Shown here: piece after piece, positions 34,439 through 44,185 of the stretch | Layout: every line of letters starts with the position of its first letter | Numbering within the stretch: position 1 is the first letter of the stretch | Source: an uncultured Dokdonia sp. | GTDB lineage: Bacteria > Bacteroidota > Bacteroidia > Flavobacteriales > Flavobacteriaceae | Length of the DNA stretch: 64,000 bases | Direction: 5' to 3' | Assembly: GCF_947492815.1 (NCBI RefSeq) | Contig: NZ_CANLOB010000023.1 | Span: forward strand, 27,164 to 91,163 | Notes under the pieces: generated by a model | The model's database searches: none | Told to the model about the DNA's origin: nothing | The model's input: only the letters and a program-made list of their open reading frames with translations | Translations under genes and position numbers: made by a program

Positions 34439-36352
34439 TTATGCCTTTAATTCCAATACAATTCCTCCTAAAGGAGGCACTACAATTTCTGCTGAATGTG
34501 TCTTACCATTCCAAGAAGTTTTAGAGACCTTAAGATTTTTATTATGATAGTCTCCTGTTCCTCCGTAGTTGGATGCATCACTATTGAATACCTCATGTAG
34601 TTTTCCTTTTTTCGGAATTCCTATACGATAAGCTTCTCGTGGTACTGGTGTCATATTAAATACAGCTATCACTAGTGTATCTGGATCATTTCCTTTTCGG
34701 ATATAGCTTAAGACTGCATTTTCACTATCATCATGTGCAACCCATTCAAAACCATCACCCTCAAACTGTTTTTCATATAATGACGGCACTGTTCTATATA
34801 AGTGATTAAGGTCTGCAACTGTTTTCTGTACGCCTTTATGAATATCATATTGTAACACATACCAATCCAATTGCTCTTGAAAATTCCATTCAGATCCTTG
34901 TCCAAATTCACTTCCCATAAAGAGCAGTTTTCCTCCTGGGTGAGTATACATATAGGTATATAAAAGTCTTAGATTAGCAAATCGCTGCCAATCATCGCCT
35001 GGCATACGCCCCAAAATAGATTGTTTTCCATATACCACCTCATCATGCGATAAAGGAAGCATAAAATTTTCTGTAAACCCATAGGTCATACTAAAACTAA
35101 TCTCGTTGTGATGATGGTTTCTATAAAGCGTATCTCTTTTAAAATACGAGAGTGTATCATGCATCCACCCCATCATCCATTTCATTCCAAAACCTAACCC
35201 GCCTGCAAATACAGGTTTACTTACCATAGGAAAGCTCGTAGATTCTTCGGCAATGGTTTGTACATCTGGAAAGCTAGCGTATACCTCTTTATTAAGTTCT
35301 TTTAGAAAACTGATGACCGCTAGATTTTCTCTTCCTCCATGTTCATTGGGTTCCCATTCCCCTTCTTCCCTACTGTAATCCAGATACAGCATAGATGCCA
35401 CAGCATCTACACGTAACCCATCTACATGGTATTGATCTAACCAAAATAAAGCATTACTTATTAAAAAGGAACGTACTTCATTACGCTCGTAATTAAAGAT
35501 TAATGATTTCCAATCAGGATGGTAGCCTTTACGACGATCGGGATGCTCATAACAAGCAGTACCATCAAAGTTTCCTAATCCATGAGCATCTTCAGGAAAA
35601 TGTGAAGGCACCCAATCTAGAATAACACCAATATCATTTTGGTGAAATGCATCGATAAGTGTCATGAGTTCTTCTGGATATCCAAATCGAGATGTCGGTG
35701 CAAAATACCCTGTAAGTTGGTATCCCCAACTAGGGTCATATGGATATTCCATAATAGGCATAAACTCTACGTGTGTAAAGTTCATTTCTTTTACATAAGC
35801 AACTAATTCTGTAGCAAGTTCTGAATAACTTAAACTTCTGTTATTCTCTTCTGCTTTTCGTTTCCATGAACCTATATGGATTTCGTACACAGAAAAAGGG
35901 GCGTTTAAACTATTATGTTTATGACGCTTCTGCATCCAGTCTGCATCTTTCCATACATGATCTGTACGATAGACAATAGAAGCTGTTTTAGGCGGATGTT
36001 CAGCACGTCTTGCAAATGGGTCTGCTTTTTCAGTAACAATCCCATGATGATTCGAGTGAATTTTATATTTATAGGTATCGCTATGCCCTACAGTGGGAAT
36101 AAATCCTTCCCAGATACCACTTGAGTCCCATCGTACTTGTAGTGGATGTTCGCCATCTTGCCAGTGATTAAAGTCTCCGATTACGGATACTTGGTTGGCA
36201 CTAGGTGCCCAAACGGCAAAATAAGTACCTTCTACACCATTTACCGTGCAGATATGCGAGCCCATTTTTTCGTGTAAACGAAAATGTTTCCCAGCTTTAA
36301 AGAGTGAAATATCAAAGTCTGTAAATAGACTGTAGGCTAGTACATTACTCAT
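34439..36352 (-). CDS. glgB: 1,4-alpha-glucan branching enzyme
   Basis: 637 residues, GH13. An N-terminal carbohydrate-binding module (CBM48-type, about 28-120) carries VWAPSANQVSVIGDFNHW. The catalytic barrel has Asp316 in GLRVDAVASMLYLDY as nucleophile, the acid in IAEESTSFP and the third acid in LSHDEVVYGK. It is shorter than E. coli GlgB because the N1 domain is absent. It introduces alpha-1,6 branches into glycogen. It starts two bases after glgC, so glgA-glgC-glgB form one operon. Confidence 0.96.
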   Translation of the reverse strand: MSNVLAYSLFTDFDISLFKAGKHFRLHEKMGSHICTVNGVEGTYFAVWAPSANQVSVIGDFNHWQDGEHPLQVRWDSSGIWEGFIPTVGHSDTYKYKIHSNHHGIVTEKADPFARRAEHPPKTASIVYRTDHVWKDADWMQKRHKHNSLNAPFSVYEIHIGSWKRKAEENNRSLSYSELATELVAYVKEMNFTHVEFMPIMEYPYDPSWGYQLTGYFAPTSRFGYPEELMTLIDAFHQNDIGVILDWVPSHFPEDAHGLGNFDGTACYEHPDRRKGYHPDWKSLIFNYERNEVRSFLISNALFWLDQYHVDGLRVDAVASMLYLDYSREEGEWEPNEHGGRENLAVISFLKELNKEVYASFPDVQTIAEESTSFPMVSKPVFAGGLGFGMKWMMGWMHDTLSYFKRDTLYRNHHHNEISFSMTYGFTENFMLPLSHDEVVYGKQSILGRMPGDDWQRFANLRLLYTYMYTHPGGKLLFMGSEFGQGSEWNFQEQLDWYVLQYDIHKGVQKTVADLNHLYRTVPSLYEKQFEGDGFEWVAHDDSENAVLSYIRKGNDPDTLVIAVFNMTPVPREAYRIGIPKKGKLHEVFNSDASNYGGTGDYHNKNLKVSKTSWNGKTHSAEIVVPPLGGIVLELKA

Positions 36353-36354
36353 AC

Positions 36355-37623
36355 TTAAATAATCGTTCCTGAAGGAATCAAGGCACCATTTTTTACAACT
36401 ACAATCCCATCTCTTACGACATAGGTATCTGTCTCTTGATCTTCTAAATGTTTTCCTCCTGTAATACGAACATCATCTCCAATCTGTACATTTTTATCTA
36501 TAATACAATTAGTAATAAAACAACGATCTCCTATTCCTTCATGAGGAGTCCCTTTTGCACGGGCAGCATCGATCTCTTCTAAATCTAAAAAACGATTACT
36601 TCCCATGACATAGGAGTTTTCAATTACGGTACCCTTTCCTACCCTTGAACGAATTCCTATGACAGAATTTGCAATACGACTTCCGTGTATGATACTTCCT
36701 TCTGCAATAATTGATTTTTCAAGTGTTGTTCCAGATATTTTTGTGGGAGGTAATACACGAGGACGTGTTAAAATACTTTGATCTCTATTAAATAGATTGA
36801 ACTTAGGAATATCTGCTGTAAGATCGATATTAGCCTCAAAGAACGAATCTATATTTCCTATATCGGTCCAATACCCTTCATAAGCATAACTTAATACTTT
36901 ATGATCATTGATAGATTGTGGGATAATTTCTTTCCCAAAATCCATGGTATCTGTGCCTTCTAATAAATCGATTAATAGATCTTTATTAAAGATATAAATC
37001 CCCATAGAAGCCAGGTAATGCTTTCCTTGTTTCTTCATGGCTGAAGATACTGGCGATTTCCATTCTGGCAATAGTGTTGTATCTGGTTTTTCTATAAAAG
37101 AACCTATAGTTTGATCTTCATTTGTTTTTAAAATCCCAAAGGATGTTGCATCTTTTGCATTTACAGGAAGTGATGCGATGCTGATCTTAGCGTCTGCTTC
37201 TATGTGTGCTTCTAGCATTTTATTAAAGTCCATCTGATACAACTGATCTCCAGAAAGAATAAGGATATAATCAGACTCATAGCCTTTAAAGTGATGCATA
37301 CTTTGGCGAACTGCATCTGCTGTACCTTGAAACCAACCTTTATTTTCTGGCGTTTGCTCTGCTGCCAAAATATCTACAAAAGCATCTGAAAAATAGCTAA
37401 ATTGATACGTATGCTTAATATGTTTGTTTAATGAAGCAGAATTAAATTGCGTTAAAACAAACATGCGTTTGATATTAGAATTGATACAATTAGATATAGG
37501 AATATCTACCAAACGATATTTTCCAGCAATAGGCACTGCTGGTTTTGATCGCATTTTTGTAAGTGGATATAATCTTGATCCTTGTCCTCCCCCTAAAATA
37601 ATTGCTAATACCTTTTTGTTCAT
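36355..37623 (-). CDS. glgC: Glucose-1-phosphate adenylyltransferase
   Basis: 422 residues. The nucleotidyltransferase motif GGGQGSRLYPLTKMRSKPAV is at about 12-31; the sugar-phosphate binding EKPD lies near 175 and a left-handed beta-helix with hexapeptide repeats (about 290-400) is the allosteric domain. It makes ADP-glucose from ATP and glucose-1-phosphate, the committed step of glycogen synthesis. It lies between glgA (7 bases upstream) and glgB (2 bases downstream) in one operon. Confidence 0.96.
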   Translation of the reverse strand: MNKKVLAIILGGGQGSRLYPLTKMRSKPAVPIAGKYRLVDIPISNCINSNIKRMFVLTQFNSASLNKHIKHTYQFSYFSDAFVDILAAEQTPENKGWFQGTADAVRQSMHHFKGYESDYILILSGDQLYQMDFNKMLEAHIEADAKISIASLPVNAKDATSFGILKTNEDQTIGSFIEKPDTTLLPEWKSPVSSAMKKQGKHYLASMGIYIFNKDLLIDLLEGTDTMDFGKEIIPQSINDHKVLSYAYEGYWTDIGNIDSFFEANIDLTADIPKFNLFNRDQSILTRPRVLPPTKISGTTLEKSIIAEGSIIHGSRIANSVIGIRSRVGKGTVIENSYVMGSNRFLDLEEIDAARAKGTPHEGIGDRCFITNCIIDKNVQIGDDVRITGGKHLEDQETDTYVVRDGIVVVKNGALIPSGTII

Positions 37624-37630
37624 ATTGATT

Positions 37631-39040
37631 CTATTTTAACTGATTATATAAAGATACATACATCTGAGCTGAATTTTCCCAACTGTGTTCTAAATGCATC
37701 ATTGTCTTTTGTATTTCTTTAAACTTTTTCTGATCCTTAAAATGTGTTACTGCTCTACCTATACTATATACGACATCTTCTACAGATGTGTTATTATGGC
37801 AGATACCAAAACCTCCTTCTTCACCCAAATCAATAACGGTATCTTTTAAACCGCCTGTACTTCTTACAATAGGCATACATCCGTAACGTAAGGAGTACAT
37901 TTGATTGAGTCCGCAAGGCTCTACTCGGCTTGGCATTAATAAGAAATCTGCTCCTGCATATACTTGATGCGACATACGCTCTTGATATCCTATATATGCA
38001 TTATAACGTCCTTTATACGTTACAGCCAGATCAGCCAGTTGTGTTTCTACTTCCTGAGAGCCTGATCCTAACACAATAATATTTACATCATATTCTTGTA
38101 GTGCTTTGTCTATAATTGCTGGTAAAATATCTGCCCCTTTCTCCCACACCAAACGTCCTATAAAACCAAATAATGGTTTACTCGCATCGAGTCCAAATTC
38201 TTCACACAATGTTTCTTTATTAACTTTACGCCCTGACTGTCTCGTTCTAATCGTATAGTTTTTATGCAAATAGGCATCTGTAGCAGGATTCCAAGTTTCG
38301 GCATCTATCCCATTGAGAATACCAACACATTTTTCACGTTCGTGATTTAATAACCATTCTAATCCATTCGCTTTCTGTTTTAATTCTTCCATATATGATG
38401 GAGAAACAGTATTTACACGCCAAGCACATTTAATAGCTGCGGCTAGCGGATTTATCATTCCATCCCAGTCTAGTAATCCTAGATCGCTTTCGCGAAAGCG
38501 TGGCAAGACACCACCCATTTCATGAGAAAATTGTCCTTGATATTGTGCATTGTGTATGGAGAGTACCGTAGGAATATTTTTAAGTGTCGAAAAATCTTCA
38601 CAACGACTCATCATAAACGGAACAAGACCCGTATGATGATCATGACAATGAACGATATCTGGAAGGTCATCTTTACTTAATATCCATTGTAATGCTACAC
38701 GTTGAAAAGCAACAAAACGCAACGCATCATCATCATATCCATATACTTCTTTTCTATCTGTTAAATCTGTTACACGTACTAGAAATAATGGAAATCCTAA
38801 AGAAGAATCCTCTACCGAGAGTACCTCAGCAAAATAGGTTGTTTGTTCAATAACGAGATTATAACAAAAGTCAACTACCGTAGTTGCCTTTTTGACATAA
38901 GCAGTCTCATAATACGGCATTATAACTGTAGTATCATGACCTATTCTATTTTGATATTTCGGTAATGCGCCTACTACATCTGCTAGTCCTCCAACTTTAG
39001 CTATAGGATAGCACTCAGCACTAATATGTGTAATCTTCAT
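37631..39040 (-). CDS. glgA: Glycogen synthase
   Basis: 469 residues, GT5. The N-terminus has the KVGGLADVVGALP motif that binds ADP-glucose, and the C-terminal GT-B half has GRLVWEKGADIL and the EPCGLNQMYSLRYG loop. It elongates alpha-1,4 glucan from ADP-glucose and is the first gene of the glg operon. A full-length dispersed palindrome at 38485-38500 lies inside the gene and encodes Arg-Phe-Arg-Glu. No clear promoter is seen in the 263-base gap shared with the divergent msrB gene. Confidence 0.96.
   Translation of the reverse strand: MKITHISAECYPIAKVGGLADVVGALPKYQNRIGHDTTVIMPYYETAYVKKATTVVDFCYNLVIEQTTYFAEVLSVEDSSLGFPLFLVRVTDLTDRKEVYGYDDDALRFVAFQRVALQWILSKDDLPDIVHCHDHHTGLVPFMMSRCEDFSTLKNIPTVLSIHNAQYQGQFSHEMGGVLPRFRESDLGLLDWDGMINPLAAAIKCAWRVNTVSPSYMEELKQKANGLEWLLNHEREKCVGILNGIDAETWNPATDAYLHKNYTIRTRQSGRKVNKETLCEEFGLDASKPLFGFIGRLVWEKGADILPAIIDKALQEYDVNIIVLGSGSQEVETQLADLAVTYKGRYNAYIGYQERMSHQVYAGADFLLMPSRVEPCGLNQMYSLRYGCMPIVRSTGGLKDTVIDLGEEGGFGICHNNTSVEDVVYSIGRAVTHFKDQKKFKEIQKTMMHLEHSWENSAQMYVSLYNQLK
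38485..38500. repeat. Dispersed palindrome inside glgA
   Basis: Full 16-bp CGCTTTCGCGAAAGCG in coding sequence, read as Pro-Arg-Phe-Arg-Glu-Ser on the minus strand. Confidence 0.9.
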
Positions 39041-39303
39041 GAATGGCGGTTAATATGTATACAAAAGTGTATTAATTTAAAACAAATGTCTTGTTTTACA
39101 ATCATTTATATGTAAAAATTACATTAAAATTTCAACAAAATCATTACCCACAAAAAACACAAGTCATTAATTAACAAATACTTAAACCCATTTACAACGT
39201 TATAGTTTTGTGTTATAAAAGTTTACGTTATCATGTCATTTTAGAATAGTTTTAACGACAAAAAAATTGATAAATCGTATTTTTACATAAAAAAAGAAAA
39301 GTC

Positions 39304-39786
39304 ATGATAAGACACGCTGTAATAGCTTTATTTACATTATTACTGGTAAGTTGTAATGGAAAAGCACAAGAAAAAAAGCCTGAAGTATTTGCTGTACAAA
39401 AAACGGATGCTGAATGGAAGGCTGAATTAACACCAGATCAATATTATATATTACGTCAGGAAGGTACTGAACGACCATTTTCAAGTAAATTGAATAAAAA
39501 TTATTCTAACGGAACGTATAAATGTGCTGGATGCGGTATTGCACTCTTTGAAGGAAAGCATAAATTTGATAGTGGTACTGGTTGGCCAAGTTTTGATCGT
39601 CCTATAGGAGACAATGTTGCCTTCTCTACAGATCGTAAGTTAGGATATACAAGAGTAGAAGAACACTGTGCTAATTGTGGTGGACATTTAGGACACGTTT
39701 TTGGTGATGGTCCTAGAAATACAACCGGGAAGCGCCATTGTATTAATGGGGATGCCTTGGTATTTGTTCCTAAAGGAAAAGAATAA
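39304..39786 (+). CDS. msrB: Peptide methionine-R-sulfoxide reductase, lipoprotein form
   Basis: 160 residues. Lipoprotein signal with Cys17 in LLVSCNGK, so it works in the periplasm or at the outer membrane. The MsrB fold is complete: zinc cysteines 74, 77, 122 and 125, and catalytic Cys146 in KRHCINGDAL. At the position of the classical resolving cysteine it has Thr92 (SGTGWPSF), so it must use another recycling route. It repairs R-methionine sulfoxide in exported proteins. It is followed after 70 bases by a second, cytosolic MsrB. Confidence 0.93.
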   Translation: MIRHAVIALFTLLLVSCNGKAQEKKPEVFAVQKTDAEWKAELTPDQYYILRQEGTERPFSSKLNKNYSNGTYKCAGCGIALFEGKHKFDSGTGWPSFDRPIGDNVAFSTDRKLGYTRVEEHCANCGGHLGHVFGDGPRNTTGKRHCINGDALVFVPKGKE

Positions 39787-39856
39787 AGAACTACATATAC
39801 AATGTGGTTTAAAACTAATTAAAAAAGGTTTCCGTCCTCTCGGAAATGATACTATT

Positions 39857-40249
39857 ATGAAAAAATATCCCGTTGAAAAATCAGAAGCGGAGTGGCTTGA
39901 GTTATTAGGCCCAGAGCGTTATGCGATATTGCGAAAAAAGGGAACAGAACGTCCATTTACGGGTACCTATAATTTGCATACAGAAAATGGAGCTTATAAT
40001 TGTGGTGCTTGTAATGCGCAACTATTTCAAAGTACTAACAAATTTGATAGTGGATGTGGATGGCCAAGTTTTGATGCTTCTATAGAAGGCACTGTAGAGT
40101 ATGTAAGAGATACTACACACGGAATGATACGCACTGAAATATTATGTGCAAATTGTGGCTCTCACTTGGGGCATGTCTTTAATGATGGACCTACAGAAAC
40201 AGGGCAACGATACTGTGTTAATTCTGCAAGTATTGACTTTAAAGGATGA
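39857..40249 (+). CDS. msrB: Peptide methionine-R-sulfoxide reductase, cytosolic form
   Basis: 130 residues from the ATG at 39857; longer in-frame starts overlap the upstream msrB gene and add unrelated sequence. There is no signal peptide. Zinc cysteines 49, 52, 97 and 100; catalytic Cys120 in GQRYCVNSAS; and, unlike its neighbour, a resolving-type Cys67 in SGCGWPSF. The two genes probably arose by duplication and now serve different compartments with different recycling chemistry. Confidence 0.93.
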   Translation: MKKYPVEKSEAEWLELLGPERYAILRKKGTERPFTGTYNLHTENGAYNCGACNAQLFQSTNKFDSGCGWPSFDASIEGTVEYVRDTTHGMIRTEILCANCGSHLGHVFNDGPTETGQRYCVNSASIDFKG

Positions 40250-40371
40250 TTTACTTTTTTAAATATAACAATCAATAAGAATCCTGAGGAAACACTTCGG
40301 GATTTTAGTTTTAAGATATGGTGTTTAATATGTATTTTCGCACTATAAAATAGACCATAAAAAATCTGAAT

Positions 40372-41748
40372 ATGAGCAAATATGATGTTATCGTTTTAGG
40401 GACTGGCCCTGGCGGATATGTAACAGCTATTAGAGCTTCTCAACTGGGGTTAAAAACAGCAGTTGTAGAAAAAGAAAGCCTTGGAGGTGTATGTTTAAAT
40501 TGGGGGTGTATCCCAACAAAAGCATTACTTAAAAGCGCGCAAGTATTTGAATACCTTAAACATGCAGAAGATTACGGTCTTAAAGTGGAAAACGCCGATA
40601 AAGACTTTACAGCTGTTGTAAAACGTAGTCGTAACGTTGCAGAAGGAATGAGTAAAGGTGTTCAATTTCTAATGAAAAAGAATAAGATTGATGTTATTGA
40701 AGGATACGGAAAAATAAAGCCTGGAAAGAAAGTAGACGTTGACGGTAAAGAATATAGCGCCGATCATATTATTATTGCGACTGGAGCTCGCTCTAGAGAA
40801 CTTCCTAGTTTACCACAAGATGGAAAAACAGTAATAGGCTATCGTGAAGCAATGACATTACCTGAACAACCTAAGAAAATGATTGTTGTAGGTTCTGGTG
40901 CTATTGGAGTAGAATTTGCTAGCTTTTATAACTCAATGGGTACAGAAGTGACTATCGTAGAGTATATGCCTACCGTTGTTCCTGTAGAAGATATAGACGT
41001 TTCTAAACAATTTGAGCGTTCTATGAAAAAAGCAGGAATTAAAGTGATGACTAATAGCTCTGTTGAGAAAGTTGAAAAAACAGCAAATGGCGTAAAAGCT
41101 ACGGTTAAAACTAAAAAAGGAGAAGAAACGCTAGAAGCTGATATTGTTCTTTCTGCTGTAGGAATTAAAACAAATATTGAAAATATAGGTCTGGAAGATG
41201 TAGGTATTGTTGTAGATCGTGATAAAATCATTGTAAATGATTGGTATCAAACAAATATGCCTGGTTATTATGCTATTGGTGATGTTACTAAAGGTCCTGC
41301 ATTAGCACACGTTGCTTCTGCCGAAGGTATCACTTGTGTAGAAAAAATAGCAGGGATGCATGTAGAAGCTATTGATTATTCTAATATTCCAGGATGTACT
41401 TATGCAACTCCAGAAATTGCTAGTGTAGGAATGACAGAGAAGCAAGCAAAAGAAGCTGGTTATGAGCTTAAAGTTGGTAAATTTCCATTTTCTGCCTCAG
41501 GTAAAGCAAGTGCTTCTGGAGCAAAAGATGGTTTTGTAAAAGTAATCTTTGATGCAAAATATGGAGAATGGTTAGGATGCCATATGATAGGAGCTGGTGT
41601 TACAGATATGATTGCTGAAGCTGTTTTAGGCCGTAAATTAGAAACTACTGGACACGAAGTATTAAAAGCTATTCACCCACACCCTACGATGAGTGAAGCT
41701 GTGATGGAAGCTGTAGCTGATGCTTACGATGAAGTAATTCACTTATAG
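40372..41748 (+). CDS. lpdA: Dihydrolipoyl dehydrogenase (E3)
   Basis: 458 residues. FAD-binding GTGPGGYVTAI at 10-20, redox disulfide Cys41-Cys46 in GGVCLNWGCIPTKALL, NAD-binding GSGAIGVEFASF near 174, and the C-terminal active-site His437 and Glu442 in HPHPTMSE. It reoxidises lipoamide of the pyruvate and 2-oxoacid dehydrogenase or glycine cleavage complexes. None of these partners is encoded nearby. It ends at a strong bidirectional terminator. Confidence 0.96.
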   Translation: MSKYDVIVLGTGPGGYVTAIRASQLGLKTAVVEKESLGGVCLNWGCIPTKALLKSAQVFEYLKHAEDYGLKVENADKDFTAVVKRSRNVAEGMSKGVQFLMKKNKIDVIEGYGKIKPGKKVDVDGKEYSADHIIIATGARSRELPSLPQDGKTVIGYREAMTLPEQPKKMIVVGSGAIGVEFASFYNSMGTEVTIVEYMPTVVPVEDIDVSKQFERSMKKAGIKVMTNSSVEKVEKTANGVKATVKTKKGEETLEADIVLSAVGIKTNIENIGLEDVGIVVDRDKIIVNDWYQTNMPGYYAIGDVTKGPALAHVASAEGITCVEKIAGMHVEAIDYSNIPGCTYATPEIASVGMTEKQAKEAGYELKVGKFPFSASGKASASGAKDGFVKVIFDAKYGEWLGCHMIGAGVTDMIAEAVLGRKLETTGHEVLKAIHPHPTMSEAVMEAVADAYDEVIHL

Positions 41749-41773
41749 TAGTTATCATAAACTATTGAATCAT

Positions 41774-41811
41774 AAAAAAGCACCTTATTCTGCAGAATAA
41801 GGTGCTTTTTT
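41774..41811. terminator. Bidirectional terminator between lpdA and the 609-aa gene
   Basis: Perfect 38-bp palindrome (AAAAAAGCACCTTATTCTG and its complement), with T-runs on both strands, between convergent genes. Confidence 0.95.
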
Positions 41812-41827
41812 ATGAGTATTTCTTTTT

Positions 41828-43657
41828 TTAATTAGAAGCTGAAGGAATAGATCCTATATTAAATGATGGTATAGGCAATCGTAATCCAAAATACCAATAA
41901 GGATCACCTGTAAATACATTAATAGCAATTCCTGATTGCACATAGTCATGTAATACGGAAACCACAATACCCGTACCTAATTCAGGCACATCATCTCCAT
42001 CAAAATCTGGTGCTGAAATATGAAGTCCAATACCCCAATCAAAGATTCTATTATAGGTTACACTTTCTCTTCGTAATTTCTGATCCCATAATCCTTTCAG
42101 AATTAAATTATAATAAGGAGCCATTTGAAATTGCGTATTCACATTGGTTCTAGCCAAAGGGTCTGCAAAAACAACACCTACCGTACTTTCTATATGTGGC
42201 AAGACTCTAAACATATACAATTCCCTATTTTCTGAGTATACTGTTTTCTCTTTAGTTGCTAACTCAAATTTAAATGCTATCCTGTCTCCATCTTTTCTAA
42301 CACCAGTAGTATACAAATCTAAATCTGTTTGTTTAGGTAAATCTCTTAATGATAATTTAAACACTTTATCGCTAAATTTCAATAACCCAAAATCTACTGG
42401 AGTTCCTTGTAAGAGTGATTTTATTTTTGCGATGTTTGTCTTTTCTAAAGTCGTATCTAGCCACGTTTTTAAAAGCGTTTTGATATTTCCTATGGCTTGT
42501 TCTAATGTTTCTCCATTAGTGATCGTATTATCAACTAATGCTTTGACATCATCATATAGTTTAGTCGCTTCTGTCAATAATGCTTCGCCATCACTCTTAA
42601 TAAAATCTACATCATTCTCTATTTGTAGCAATACTTCTGTTATTGAAGTCTGAGAATTAATCGTCAGATTTTCATAATATGAAATACGTTGTTTTACTTC
42701 TGTCTTAAAACTTTCTATCGTTGCTTTAAAAGAATCGATATCAGTGATAATAGGTTTGATACTATCATCTGTTATTTGTTGTGCTTCTTGTTCTAAAGAA
42801 TCTACAAGTGTGTTAAATTGTCCTGTTAGTACTTCTTCTAATTGTTTTACTTGTATGTCTATAGTTTCTTTAAGAACTGATAAGCCTTTATCCTTATTCT
42901 CTTTTGCTAAATCACTTGCTTCTTGTAATTGTTCCAATTGATCTTTTGTAGGAATGATCATCCATCGCTCTACTTCAAAGGGTGTCTGCGGTTTAATAGA
43001 ATCAAAACCTGGCAAATGTAAAGGTATATTTTGATTGTTTTTTTGATACAACCAAGCGCCAAATTGAACATAAAACCCTTGTGTATCAGCAAAATCTTCT
43101 ACCTCTTTTGTCATACGATCTAATTCTATCTGAGCTCTCTGATAGGTAGGGCCTGGTCTTGCACTTACATTTCTATCATTAGGATCTCCTGATTCTATAA
43201 AACTACTTACATCCCAAAGATCTACTACAGAAATAGCAGATTGTTGCATTGCTGCAGCCCAATTTCTATTAAGAGAGGGATTGGCTTTAAACGCATCATA
43301 ATCATACGTACCCAATAAACTGTCAAACTTTTTTAAAACTTCTTTCCGTTCTTTTAAAGCAATGGTGAGTTTACTTATTTTCTCCCCAATTCCTTCTGGC
43401 AAACCTTCTGTATTTGCCTCCATTTTAGAAGTAATAATTCCAAGGTCTAAATCTATTTGTAAAATACTATTTATGTCTACAATCTTATTATTAAGATACT
43501 CGGAAGGCTTGTCTTGATAATCACCATCTCTATCTTTTTCTAAAACAGAAAATACAGAAGTATTAGGGTCTTCATTATTTTGAGCATAAGAAGTAACCAT
43601 AGTAATACAACAACAGTATATAAAAATAAGTGTTCTGAGATTTATTTTTATGCCCAT
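41828..43657 (-). CDS. Secreted coiled-coil protein with C-terminal barrel-like domain
   Basis: 609 residues; family not recognised. Signal peptide about 1-25 (ending SYAQ). The middle (about 235-420) is a long series of helices with heptad-like Leu/Ile spacing, so coiled coil is likely. From ~430 the sequence turns into alternating aromatic and polar strands (LSLRDLPKQTDL, FRVLPHIESTVGVVF, GIGLHISAPDFDGDD, YWYFGLRLPIPSF) and resembles part of an outer-membrane barrel. The upstream 141-residue gene stops four bases before its start, so they form a unit. It may be a surface or periplasm-spanning assembly; function unknown. Confidence 0.65.
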   Translation of the reverse strand: MGIKINLRTLIFIYCCCITMVTSYAQNNEDPNTSVFSVLEKDRDGDYQDKPSEYLNNKIVDINSILQIDLDLGIITSKMEANTEGLPEGIGEKISKLTIALKERKEVLKKFDSLLGTYDYDAFKANPSLNRNWAAAMQQSAISVVDLWDVSSFIESGDPNDRNVSARPGPTYQRAQIELDRMTKEVEDFADTQGFYVQFGAWLYQKNNQNIPLHLPGFDSIKPQTPFEVERWMIIPTKDQLEQLQEASDLAKENKDKGLSVLKETIDIQVKQLEEVLTGQFNTLVDSLEQEAQQITDDSIKPIITDIDSFKATIESFKTEVKQRISYYENLTINSQTSITEVLLQIENDVDFIKSDGEALLTEATKLYDDVKALVDNTITNGETLEQAIGNIKTLLKTWLDTTLEKTNIAKIKSLLQGTPVDFGLLKFSDKVFKLSLRDLPKQTDLDLYTTGVRKDGDRIAFKFELATKEKTVYSENRELYMFRVLPHIESTVGVVFADPLARTNVNTQFQMAPYYNLILKGLWDQKLRRESVTYNRIFDWGIGLHISAPDFDGDDVPELGTGIVVSVLHDYVQSGIAINVFTGDPYWYFGLRLPIPSFNIGSIPSASN

Positions 43658-43661
43658 AGAA

Positions 43662-44087
43662 TTACTGATTTAAATTTTGATCATATGCCATTGCTAGCAT
43701 AATTGATTTTTCAATATAATAGGTTGATCTATTATCATATTTAGATGCCAATACGGTATTTCCTATATTATTAAAAACATTTGTAATAGAGAACATCACA
43801 TATGAATTAATAGCGTTCCATTCTATAGGATCTAATCTAGGACTCACCTTTAGTCCTTTTAGGGTATCCAATATAAAATCAATAGTAGGAGCTTGTACAA
43901 CTCTTACGCTATTATAAAAATGATCGTCAGAATTAATAAACGAAGTCAGTTTTTGTACTGCGTCGTTTGATTGGCTACCGTCTCCTATCACTAGGATTAA
44001 TGTTGCTGGCTCATTTGCTAATGTCGTATTAAATACACTATTAGCTAAAGCAGTATCTGTTTTAGATAACGTTATGGGTTCTATCAT
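43662..44087 (-). CDS. Hypothetical protein, partner of the 609-aa secreted protein
   Basis: 141 residues, no signal peptide, family not recognised. The sequence has a Rossmann-like start to a possible alpha/beta fold (ATLILVIGDGSQSNDAVQKL, then VRVVQAPTIDFILDTLKGL) and a helical C-terminal half. Its stop codon is four bases before the start of the secreted 609-residue protein gene, so the two are very likely co-translated and functionally linked, one on each side of the inner membrane. I can name no activity. Confidence 0.6.
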   Translation of the reverse strand: MIEPITLSKTDTALANSVFNTTLANEPATLILVIGDGSQSNDAVQKLTSFINSDDHFYNSVRVVQAPTIDFILDTLKGLKVSPRLDPIEWNAINSYVMFSITNVFNNIGNTVLASKYDNRSTYYIEKSIMLAMAYDQNLNQ

Positions 44088-44185
44088 AAATATAGTATTA
44101 AGGTGAGAGTAAAGCTCTAATAGATAAAAGTATGCAAAAATACTTCTACAAAAAAGGGGGAAAACACCTGATTCTATTTTTATAA

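Noticed and set aside
31806..39040. Polysaccharide utilisation locus
   Set aside because: There are no SusC/SusD-type genes; the cluster is the cytosolic glycogen pathway with an alpha-glucosidase.
39701..39856. Upstream extension of the second MsrB
   Set aside because: The extension lies out of frame over the end of the first msrB gene and adds no MsrB sequence; the ATG at 39857 fits family length.
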